DNA from: Leucobacter ruminantium
GTDB taxonomy: Bacteria > Actinomycetota > Actinomycetes > Actinomycetales > Microbacteriaceae
Direction: 5' to 3'
Assembly: GCF_017565705.1 (NCBI RefSeq)
Contig: NZ_JAGDYL010000015.1
Location: 1-64,000, forward strand
Length of the DNA: 64,000 bases
Both the position numbers and the translations under genes were made by a program. The notes under the pieces were generated by a model. That model was not told the origin of the DNA. It made no database searches and worked only from the letters and a program-made list of their open reading frames with translations. This document shows, piece by piece, positions 54,611 through 61,167 of this stretch (position 1 is its first letter; every line of letters starts with the position of its first letter).

Positions 54611-55402
54611 TCAGAGGTAGAGCGAGCCGAGCTCGACGTCGTCGATATCGAGCACGGAGGAGTCGAACACGAGACGGCCGCCGCGCAGGCCGATCACGCG
54701 GTCGGCGTATGCCCGGGCCAGCTGCGGCTGATGCAGCACCGCCGCGACGCCGAGGTTCTCCTCGACGGCGAGCCTGCGCAGCAGCCGCATGACGTCGTCG
54801 GCGGCTTTCGGGTCGAGCGCGGAGACCGGTTCGTCGGCCAGGATCATGCGCGGCCGCTGGCAGAGCGCGCGGGCGATCGCGACGCGCTGCTGCTGGCCGC
54901 CGGACAGGCTGCCCGCGCGATCGTGGGCGCGGTCGGCGAGGCCCACGCGGTCGAGGCACACCATCGCCTCCTCCTGCAGACTCCGGGGGAAGAGCGGAGG
55001 GATCGAACGCCAGCCGGGCAGGCGCGCGAACCCTCCGGCGCACACGTTCTGCAGCACCGTGCGGCGCTGCACCAGGTGGATCTTCTGGAACACGGTCGCC
55101 GCGGTGCGGCGCGCCTCGGCACGACGCTGCGCACTCGCCTCGCTGAGCCTGACGCCCGCGATCGTGATGTCGCCGGAGTCCGCCTCGATGAGGCCGTTCA
55201 CCGCACGCAGCGTGGTCGATTTGCCCGAGCCGTTGGCCCCGAGGAACGCGACCACCTCGCCAGCGTGCACGCGCATGCTCATGTCGGAGAGCACGACGCG
55301 GTCGCCGAAGCTCTTGGAGATGGCGCGCACGTCCAGCAGCACCTCGCGGGCGGCTGCGGCATCCGCGGGAGCCTGAGCCCCGAGCAGTGTGGCGGCGCTC
55401 AT
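54611..55402 (-). CDS. phnC: Phosphonate-type ABC transporter ATPase
   Basis: This encodes 263 aa from ATG 55402, whose A overlaps the last base of the phnD-type stop (TGATG). Walker A is GANGSGKSTTLRAVNG, the signature SLSGGQQQRVAIARAL, Walker B MILADEPVSALDP and the switch LHQPQLA. PhnC proteins energise import with PhnE. Ser replaces Thr, and a Gln appears instead of the usual His in the region after the Walker B (VLHQPQ), which is common for PhnC. The frame stays open upstream, but that part lies inside phnD. Confidence 0.92.
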   Translation of the reverse strand: MSAATLLGAQAPADAAAAREVLLDVRAISKSFGDRVVLSDMSMRVHAGEVVAFLGANGSGKSTTLRAVNGLIEADSGDITIAGVRLSEASAQRRAEARRTAATVFQKIHLVQRRTVLQNVCAGGFARLPGWRSIPPLFPRSLQEEAMVCLDRVGLADRAHDRAGSLSGGQQQRVAIARALCQRPRMILADEPVSALDPKAADDVMRLLRRLAVEENLGVAAVLHQPQLARAYADRVIGLRGGRLVFDSSVLDIDDVELGSLYL

Positions 55403-56313
55403 CACACGTCTTCCTCGGTGAGGCCCATGGTCTCGGCCAGGTCGAAGAGCGGTCGGTAGGTCGCGTCGTCGACCTCGATGAGCGGCCCCGCGGGGTCGAC
55501 GCCGAGGAAACCGCTGACCTGCTCGACGGACTCGGCGTCGAGGCTCAGCAGCGCCTCCTTCACCGCGGTCTTGAATTCCTCGGGCAGGTTCTCGCGAACG
55601 GTGATGGGATCGTTGGGGATCGGCTCCGACTCCCAGATCTGCCGGTACTCCGACTCGTCGAAGGTGCCCTCCGCCTTCGCGGTCGCGAGGGTCTGCGAGT
55701 TGATCTGCGCGGCGTCGACCGTGCCGTTGACGAGAGCCAGCAGCGCCTCGGGGTGTCCGCCCGCGTAGTCCCACTGCACGTCCCCGTCGATGCCCGCCTC
55801 GACGAGCGCCGACATCGGCAGCGCGTCGCCCGAGGTCGAACCCGGGCTGCCGAGCGCGAGCGTCTTGCCCTCGAGGTCCTCGATGGTCTGCACGGGCGAG
55901 TCCTTCGGCACCCAGATGCCGCCGGTGTAGGTGGTGGGCTTGCCCTCCGCATCGCCGAACGAGGCGAGGGCGGTGGCGCCGGCGCGCTCGTTCGCGAACA
56001 CGAAGCCGAGCGGGCCGAACTGCGCGATCTCGAGCTGGTCGTTCTCCATTGCGAGCACCTCGGCCGCGTAGTCCTCGGTGATGCTCACCTCGACCGGGCA
56101 GTCGAGCTTCTCGGACAGCGCGTCGGCGAGCACCTGGTAGGCGGGCTCCAGGCGCTCCGGATCCTCGTAGGGCAGGATGCCGAAGCGGATCCTGCCGTCG
56201 GGGCACGTGGCCGAGGCCTCGCCCGAAGCGGCGTCCGCCGGCGACGAGCACGCGATGAGGCCGAGGCCGAGCAGTGCGACCGCCGAGGCGGCGATGATGG
56301 TGTTCTTCTTCAC
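55402..56313 (-). CDS. phnD: Phosphonate-type substrate-binding lipoprotein
   Basis: This encodes 303 aa from GTG 56313 (AGGAG five bases upstream); longer in-frame starts would run into the repeat region. The signal peptide KKNTIIAASAVALLGLGLI ends in a lipobox LIAC, so Cys22 is probably lipidated. The mature protein shows RIRFGILPYEDPERLEPAYQ, QFGPLGFVFANE and GSPGSTSGDALPMSALVEAG, typical of PhnD-family periplasmic binding proteins (SBP class II). It captures the phosphonate for PhnCE. It is the first transporter gene after the FAD oxidoreductase. Confidence 0.9.
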   Translation of the reverse strand: MKKNTIIAASAVALLGLGLIACSSPADAASGEASATCPDGRIRFGILPYEDPERLEPAYQVLADALSEKLDCPVEVSITEDYAAEVLAMENDQLEIAQFGPLGFVFANERAGATALASFGDAEGKPTTYTGGIWVPKDSPVQTIEDLEGKTLALGSPGSTSGDALPMSALVEAGIDGDVQWDYAGGHPEALLALVNGTVDAAQINSQTLATAKAEGTFDESEYRQIWESEPIPNDPITVRENLPEEFKTAVKEALLSLDAESVEQVSGFLGVDPAGPLIEVDDATYRPLFDLAETMGLTEEDV

Positions 56314-56346
56314 GATTCTCCTTGTGGATTCGGGGTTCGGGGACTT

Positions 56347-56421
56347 GGTTTCGACTCGCATGGTTTCGACTCGCTGCGCTCGCTCAACCAGCGGGAGGTA
56401 CTGCGCTCGCTCGACCGGCGG
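56347..56421. repeat. REP-like palindromic repeat cluster
   Basis: A partial copy GGTTTCGACTCGC (56347-56359), a full copy beginning GGTTTCGACTCGCTGCGCTC at 56362 and ending about 56394, and a third partial unit CTGCGCTCGCTCGACC (from 56401) lie head to tail. The TCGACTCGCT...GCTC core can fold into a stem. Sequences of this kind recur between genes in Microbacteriaceae. It sits between phnD and the FAD oxidoreductase and overlaps the end of the latter. A degenerate relative (GCTGGTCGAGCAAGCGG) lies at about 45013-45030. Confidence 0.7.
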
Positions 56422-57556
56422 CGGGGAGGGCGGCGATGGTGCGGGCGCCGAGCGCGAGACCGACGGTCATGCCGGTGCCCGTCGTCACGGAGACGGCGGT
56501 GACGCCGGGAACCGGCGACTCCCGCAGGATGCGCCGACGATCGCTCGCGGCGTAGACGCCCTGCCAGCGCTCGAGCACTTCGAGACGCCGGGCGCCGAGC
56601 AGCGCGGCCGCCTCATCGAGCAGCAGCTGCGACCAGCGCTCGTCGAGGAACGGAGGCGCGGTGTCGTGCGTCGCGTGCGAGTCGCCCACGAGCAGCGTGC
56701 CGTCGTCCTGCTGCGTGAGCATGACATTGGCGTCGATCTCGAGCAGCTCGGGTCGATCCCTCGCGAGCTCCGCCCGCAGCGCCTCGGCAGCGGGGCCCTC
56801 GAACGCGCCGTAGCGCAGCATCGAGGTGCCGGTGAGCACTGCCGGGCCGAGCCCCATAGCGTGGGGCGCGCGCACGCGCACCATCTGCAGCGCGCACTCC
56901 CGCACCCCGCCGCGCTCGGCGACCTCGGGGAAGAGACGCCCGAGCAGGTGGCCGGCGGCGACGACCACGTGGTCGGCCTCCAGCGCGCCTCGGCTCGTCA
57001 CGACCTCGACGCCGCCGCGCGCGCCCGTCTCGACGGCGTGCACGGTCGTGCCGAAGCGCACCTCGCCGCGCTCGTGCGCGTCGACCCATGCCGCGATGCG
57101 GGCGACCGTCGTGCGCGGGTTCGCCGTGATGTCGTCGGGCAGGAGGGCCGCCGCTCGGGGCCGCACCGAGGGGTCGAGGCGCAGCGCGTCGCCCGTCTCG
57201 GCGCCCGACAGCAGCCGGGCGCGCTCCGGTGCGCGCCCCATTAGCTCGTGGAGTACCGCCTCCTCCGCAGCCGAGCGGGCGACGACGAGAGTGCCCGAGC
57301 GCCGGGCCTCGACCCCTGCGCGCTCGACGAGTGAGTGCCAGATGGGCAGCGACTCCTCCGCGAGTTCGCGCAACTCGCCGGCCTGCACGGAAGCGCCGAC
57401 GTGACCGAAGTTGCGCACACTCGCGAGCACGGCGGCCGAGTCCTGCTCGACCACGGTGACCCGGTAGCCGGCGTCGAGCGCGGCCACGGCGTGGGCGAGG
57501 CCGACGATGCCGGCCCCGACGACCGCGATGCGCGGTGCTGATGCGATGGGTGTCAT
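56384..57556 (-). CDS. FAD oxidoreductase of phosphonate clusters (PbfC/PbfD-like)
   Basis: This encodes 390 aa of the DAAO-type FAD family. The N-terminal dinucleotide motif is IAVVGAGIVGLAHAVAAL, followed by YRVTVVEQD. The FAD-side region includes RNFGHVGASVQAGELRELAE, and a C-terminal TGTGMTVGLALGA closes the fold. Members of this group co-occur with phosphonatase and Phn transporters, and some are reported to convert aminoethylphosphonate or its N-methyl form to phosphonoacetaldehyde. Here it is beside phnDCE, divergent from a GntR regulator and a phosphonatase-like HAD. The last ten residues (GRASAVPPAG) and the stop come from the REP repeat. Confidence 0.82.
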   Translation of the reverse strand: MTPIASAPRIAVVGAGIVGLAHAVAALDAGYRVTVVEQDSAAVLASVRNFGHVGASVQAGELRELAEESLPIWHSLVERAGVEARRSGTLVVARSAAEEAVLHELMGRAPERARLLSGAETGDALRLDPSVRPRAAALLPDDITANPRTTVARIAAWVDAHERGEVRFGTTVHAVETGARGGVEVVTSRGALEADHVVVAAGHLLGRLFPEVAERGGVRECALQMVRVRAPHAMGLGPAVLTGTSMLRYGAFEGPAAEALRAELARDRPELLEIDANVMLTQQDDGTLLVGDSHATHDTAPPFLDERWSQLLLDEAAALLGARRLEVLERWQGVYAASDRRRILRESPVPGVTAVSVTTGTGMTVGLALGARTIAALPAAGRASAVPPAG

Positions 57557-57580
57557 GGGACCATCGTGACGAGCGAGAAG

Positions 57581-57595
57581 TAGTCATAACAACTT
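57581..57595. promoter_or_regulatory. Candidate GntR operator, FAD-oxidoreductase side
   Basis: TAGTCATAACAACTT lies 25 bases upstream of the FAD oxidoreductase start. It matches the site at 57693 in 13 of 15 positions and has the same imperfect dyad (TAGTC-N2-AACAA). Its placement suggests repression of the leftward oxidoreductase-phnDCE operon by the divergently encoded GntR protein. Confidence 0.6.
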
Positions 57596-57692
57596 CTCGC
57601 GACCTCGTTCGGACAGAGTTCACCGCCGTTCGCCGATGAGCCAGAAAGGCAAACGAGCGTTCACCCGATCGTCACCCGGGATCCCTCCCGAC

Positions 57693-57707
57693 TAGTCAAG
57701 ACAACTT
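57693..57707. promoter_or_regulatory. Candidate GntR operator and leaderless -10, regulator side
   Basis: TAGTCAAGACAACTT (dyad TAGTC-N2-GACAA) ends just before TATAGG (57707-57712), a likely -10 box eight bases from the regulator's ATG. The regulator mRNA would be leaderless and the operator would cover the promoter, consistent with autoregulation. Confidence 0.6.
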
Positions 57708-57720
57708 ATAGGCTGTCGGC

Positions 57721-58470
57721 ATGACCGAGCACTCGCCCCTCCACGCGCAGCTGTACGACGAGATGGTGCGCCGCATTCGCACCGGCGAATGGCAGCAGGG
57801 GGAACGCGTGCCCAGCGAGAAGTCGCTGGTCGCCGAGTTCGGCACCTCCCGCGGCCCCGTGCGCCAGGCTCTCGCGGCGCTCCGCTCGGAGGGCATGATC
57901 GTCGGCGGCCGCGGCGCCCCTCCGCGCGTGCACCGCACCGTGCCCGCGCAGTCGTTCGACACCTTCATGTCGTTCACCGAGTGGGCGCGCGGACTCGGCT
58001 TCACCCCGGGTCAGCGCGTGATCGAGGCGGGCAGGCGCCCGGCCACCGAGGAGGTCGCCCGCGAACTGCGAGTCTCCCCCGACGCGCCCATCATCGAGAT
58101 CATCCGGGTGCGCCTGCTCGACGAGAAGCCCGCCATGCTCGAACGCTCGATCTTCCCCTACGAGATCGGGCGCCGCCTGCTCACCGCCGACCTCGACGGC
58201 GGCAGCATCTACCAGGCGCTGCGCGAGACGGGCTCGCTCCCGGTGCGCGCCCGGCACGTCATCGACGCGATCGCCGCGCACCCCCTCGAGGTCGAGCAAC
58301 TGCACATTCCGCAGGGCACGCCGCTGCTGCGCGTGCGCCGACTCGCCTTCGACGCATACGGGCATGTCATCGAGACCGCGGACGACCGCTACCTGCCCGA
58401 CATGACGAGCTTCGTCGTCGAGAACACCGCGGCCCACCGCGTGCCGCTCACCCGTCAAGCCACCGCCTGA
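57721..58470 (+). CDS. GntR/HutC-type (UTRA) regulator of phosphonate genes
   Basis: This encodes 249 aa. The N-terminal winged helix has LYDEMVRRIRTGEWQQGERVPSEKSLVAEFGTSRGPVRQALAALRSEGMI. The UTRA effector domain follows from about residue 90: VIEAGRRPATEEVARELRVS, SIFPYEIGRRLLTADLDGGS and LRVRRLAFDAYGHVIETADD. HutC-type regulators of this kind include PhnF. The effector is probably a phosphonate or a related intermediate. Two matching operator candidates lie in the 164-base divergent gap. The HAD gene follows 22 bases later. Confidence 0.88.
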   Translation: MTEHSPLHAQLYDEMVRRIRTGEWQQGERVPSEKSLVAEFGTSRGPVRQALAALRSEGMIVGGRGAPPRVHRTVPAQSFDTFMSFTEWARGLGFTPGQRVIEAGRRPATEEVARELRVSPDAPIIEIIRVRLLDEKPAMLERSIFPYEIGRRLLTADLDGGSIYQALRETGSLPVRARHVIDAIAAHPLEVEQLHIPQGTPLLRVRRLAFDAYGHVIETADDRYLPDMTSFVVENTAAHRVPLTRQATA

Positions 58471-58492
58471 ACCTCCGAGGAGAACCCACCCC

Positions 58493-59200
58493 ATGATCAC
58501 TCTCGCCGTATTCGACATGGCAGGTACCACCGTCGACGACGGGGGCGGCGTCTACGAGGCTCTGCGCCTCGCGGTCGAGGAGACCGGCGCGACCGTCTCC
58601 CCCGCGGACCTCCAGGCCTGGATGGGCACCGAGAAGCGCGCCGCCATCACGGCGCTCATCGAACTCGGCGGAGGCGATCCCACGCTGGCCGCGGACACGG
58701 TCGACCGCGCCTTCGATCGCTTCCTCGCGCTCCTCGACGAGATCTACACGGCCCATCCGCCCACGCCGATCGCGGGTGCGCCCGAGACGATCGCCGAGCT
58801 GCGCGCCTCCGGCGTCAAGGTCGCGCTCACGACCGGCTTCTCGGTCGATGTGGCCACCGGCATCCTCGATCGGCTCGGCTGGGTCGTCGGGGGCGGGGAG
58901 GGCGAGGGATCCCTGCAGCTCGACGCGCTCGTCTGCGGAGACGAGGTCGCGCAGGGGCGGCCGGCGCCCTACATGATCCACCGGGCGATGGAGCGCACGG
59001 GCGTTCTCGACGTCGCGGAGGTGCTGGTGGCCGGCGACACGGCTGTCGACGTACGGGCGGGAGCGCACGCAGGCGCCGCGATCACGATCGGGGTGCTCTC
59101 GGGCAAGCTCGACCGCGCGGCCTTCGCCGGGGAGCCCTTCACCGCGCTGCTCGGATCGGTCGCCGAGATCCCGGCGTTCCTCGCCGCGCACGGAGCGTAA
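58493..59200 (+). CDS. Phosphonatase-like HAD hydrolase (PhnX-like)
   Basis: This encodes 235 aa. The nucleophile motif is FDMAGTTVDD: D8 is the nucleophile and Ala replaces the usual second Asp, as in phosphonoacetaldehyde hydrolase (DWAGTTVD). K48 in MGTEKRA lies where PhnX has its Schiff-base Lys (MGLLK), so the chemistry for C-P cleavage may be complete. Further motifs are TTGFSVDVATGIL and VLVAGDTAVDVRAG. Residues 133-140 (GGGEGEGS) are a Gly/Glu insertion encoded by a copy of the iterated word. It is co-transcribed with the GntR gene and expected to release Pi from phosphonoacetaldehyde made by the FAD enzyme. Confidence 0.85.
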   Translation: MITLAVFDMAGTTVDDGGGVYEALRLAVEETGATVSPADLQAWMGTEKRAAITALIELGGGDPTLAADTVDRAFDRFLALLDEIYTAHPPTPIAGAPETIAELRASGVKVALTTGFSVDVATGILDRLGWVVGGGEGEGSLQLDALVCGDEVAQGRPAPYMIHRAMERTGVLDVAEVLVAGDTAVDVRAGAHAGAAITIGVLSGKLDRAAFAGEPFTALLGSVAEIPAFLAAHGA

Positions 59201-59234
59201 TACCCCTGCCCCCGCTGCGAGCACGCCCGTTCCG

Positions 59235-59271
59235 TGCGACTGCACCCGTTCGGTTCGGGTGCAGTCGCACG
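59235..59271. terminator. Perfect 15-bp hairpin between converging genes
   Basis: GTGCGACTGCACCCG (59235-59249) pairs exactly with CGGGTGCAGTCGCAC (59257-59271) around a 7-base loop TTCGGTT. It lies between the stops of the HAD hydrolase and the leftward endo/exonuclease gene, so it is a likely bidirectional terminator. No T run follows. Confidence 0.6.
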
Positions 59272-59320
59272 AATGGGGCGTAGTCGCCGCTGCGAGCGGG
59301 CGAGCGGGCAGTCGCGGCGC

Positions 59321-60016
59321 TCAGGCGGGGACCGGCTGCAGCGTGTCCTTGCGCATCGTCGCCGACACCATGATCGGCAGGTGGTCCGAGAGCCCGCGGT
59401 CGAGCGTGCGCACGCTCTCGATGTCGAGGCCCGACGAGGTCGCGAAGTCGAAGTGCCCGCGGAACATCTTGTAGCGGGTGTAGGTGCGCTTGTCGCTCAG
59501 GCTCAGCTCGTAGCCGTGATCCCTCATCTCGAGGTCGAGGCGCCCCTTGAACACAGGGTAGTTGTAATCGCCGACCATGAGCGCGGGCAGGCCGGGCCCG
59601 AGCTGCCGCAGCTCGCCGAGCGCGGCGTGGATCTGGTGGCGGCGCAGCGAGTTGAGCGCCGTCAGCGGGGCCGCATGGAATGACGCGATCACCAGGTCGC
59701 GCCCGGTCTCGAAGTCGTGCAGCCGGGCCCCGAGCAGGCGCTCGTGCGCCGGAGCGGCGATGCGGTCGTGCAGGGATCGCTTCAGCTGGAAGGTGTGCGC
59801 GGAGCGGGTTCCGAAGCGTTCGTCGCGCACGTACATCGCGAGGCCCAGCCGGTTGCGCTCAGTCGCGTGCACCAGGTTCAGGTGACCGAGGTGCGCGGGC
59901 AGGGCGACGGCCTCCGCCTCCTGCAGGCACAGCACATCGGCCTGGTGGGTCTCCGCGAGCGCCTCCAGCTCGCACACGGCCCGGTTCTTCCTCAGGTTGT
60001 AGCTGATGATCCGCAT
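59321..60016 (-). CDS. Endonuclease/exonuclease/phosphatase-fold protein
   Basis: This encodes 231 aa from ATG 60016 (AAGGGG upstream); the frame is open further into the LysR gene and is not used. The fold's motifs are present: IISYNLRKN (Asn), VLCLQEAEAV (metal Glu), LVIASFHAAPLTAL (His), PALMVGDYNYP (Asp-x-Asn) and DRGLSDHLPIMV (Asp-His). The catalytic set for a Mg-dependent phosphodiesterase is therefore complete. No signal peptide is seen, so it acts in the cytoplasm. Substrate unknown. Confidence 0.85.
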   Translation of the reverse strand: MRIISYNLRKNRAVCELEALAETHQADVLCLQEAEAVALPAHLGHLNLVHATERNRLGLAMYVRDERFGTRSAHTFQLKRSLHDRIAAPAHERLLGARLHDFETGRDLVIASFHAAPLTALNSLRRHQIHAALGELRQLGPGLPALMVGDYNYPVFKGRLDLEMRDHGYELSLSDKRTYTRYKMFRGHFDFATSSGLDIESVRTLDRGLSDHLPIMVSATMRKDTLQPVPA

Positions 60017-60102
60017 TCCGCGCCCCTTCCTCGGGAGGATGCCGGCGACCGCCGACAGCACCACAATACGCCGGGAACCCTGAGGGCGGGACTCGGATTC
60101 TC

Positions 60103-61011
60103 TCAGTCGAGGCGCAGTTCCGCGGCCGATGCGGCGAGCGCATCGCGCACCGCGGCGAGCGCCGGATGCGCGCCGCGGGAGGCCCGCGCGGCGGTGAAGA
60201 TGCTGCGGTGCGGGCGGCCGGGCAGGTCGACGATGCGCAGCCGCTCCCCGGTACGCACGAGGCCGGGCAGCAGCGCCGCCGCGTTGCCGGTCTCGATGAG
60301 TCGTACGTGCGCCTGCAGGTCGGCGGTCTCGAAGCGCACGTCGGGTTCGAAGCCGGCGCTGCGGCAGGCCTGCTCCGACCAGTGCCTCGTCGCCGCACCG
60401 GGCGGTTCCATGACCCACGGCAGCTCCGCGAGATCGGCGAGCCCCGCGACGCGGTCGAAGCGCGCGTCGCCCGCGCCGAGCGGCGGGAGCGCGAGGCGGA
60501 TGGGATCCCTAGCGAGCGGCACGCGATCGAGCCCCGGGAAGTGCTCGGTCGAGTGCCCCGGGTACTGCTCGGCGACGACGAGGTCGAAGCCGCGCGCCCA
60601 CGTCTCGCGCAGCGCGGCGCCGGGCTCGCCCTGCACCACCTCGACGCGCAGGCCGGGGTAGCGCTCGCGCAGGCGGCTCAGCGCTCCGGGCACGAGGGAG
60701 AGCATCGCGGTCTGGAAGACGGCGAGGCGGATGGTTCCGCCCACCTCCGAACGCGCCCGGTGCAGTGCCGACTCGGCCCGCTCGAGCCCGGCGAGCAGTT
60801 TCTCGGCCTCGGCGACGAGCGCTTCGCCCGCCGCGGTGAGTTCGAGCGTGCGCCCCGTCTTGCGCAGCAGCGGCACGCCGGCCTCGCGTTCGAGGATGCC
60901 GAGCTGCTGCGACACCGCGGACGGGCTGTAGTTGAGGGCCTCGGCGACCGCTGCGACGGTGCCGCGGGCATGCAGTTCCCAGAGCAGGCGGAGGCGCTTC
61001 ATCTCGAGCAT
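60103..61011 (-). CDS. LysR family regulator, likely of putA
   Basis: This encodes 302 aa from ATG 61011, with GGAGGG six bases upstream. The N-terminal winged helix reads MKRLRLLWELHARGTVAAVAEALNYSPSAVSQQLGILEREAGVPLL, with recognition helix SPSAVSQQLGILE. The effector domain begins near residue 90 (GGTIRLAVFQTAMLSLVPGAL). It is divergent from putA across a 156-base gap with an AT-rich patch, the classic arrangement for a LysR activator. The inducer could be proline; that is inference. A related word GGATCCCTAGCG is at about 60505. Confidence 0.85.
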   Translation of the reverse strand: MLEMKRLRLLWELHARGTVAAVAEALNYSPSAVSQQLGILEREAGVPLLRKTGRTLELTAAGEALVAEAEKLLAGLERAESALHRARSEVGGTIRLAVFQTAMLSLVPGALSRLRERYPGLRVEVVQGEPGAALRETWARGFDLVVAEQYPGHSTEHFPGLDRVPLARDPIRLALPPLGAGDARFDRVAGLADLAELPWVMEPPGAATRHWSEQACRSAGFEPDVRFETADLQAHVRLIETGNAAALLPGLVRTGERLRIVDLPGRPHRSIFTAARASRGAHPALAAVRDALAASAAELRLD

Positions 61012-61045
61012 GCCGCGCCCTCCTCTCGACAGGGATCCAAAACTT

Positions 61046-61112
61046 CAGTTCTTCTTCATCTTATTCTGCAAAAAGCGTTGCTTTACTTCATTCTTTCCCC
61101 GGCGCACACTGG
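61046..61112. promoter_or_regulatory. AT-rich divergent control region between lysR and putA
   Basis: An AT-rich patch runs from about 61040 to 61105. It contains GCAA and TTGC half-sites (GCAA-N6-TTGC in TGCAAAAAGCGTTGC) and repeated TTCAT-type elements (CTTCATC, CTTCATTC). LysR sites usually carry an interrupted dyad of this kind. I cannot place -35/-10 boxes confidently. Confidence 0.4.
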
Positions 61113-61167
61113 GCTCATCATCTTCGCGGCACCTCGCCGACACCGACGTCACCCAGAAAGGCCTCCC

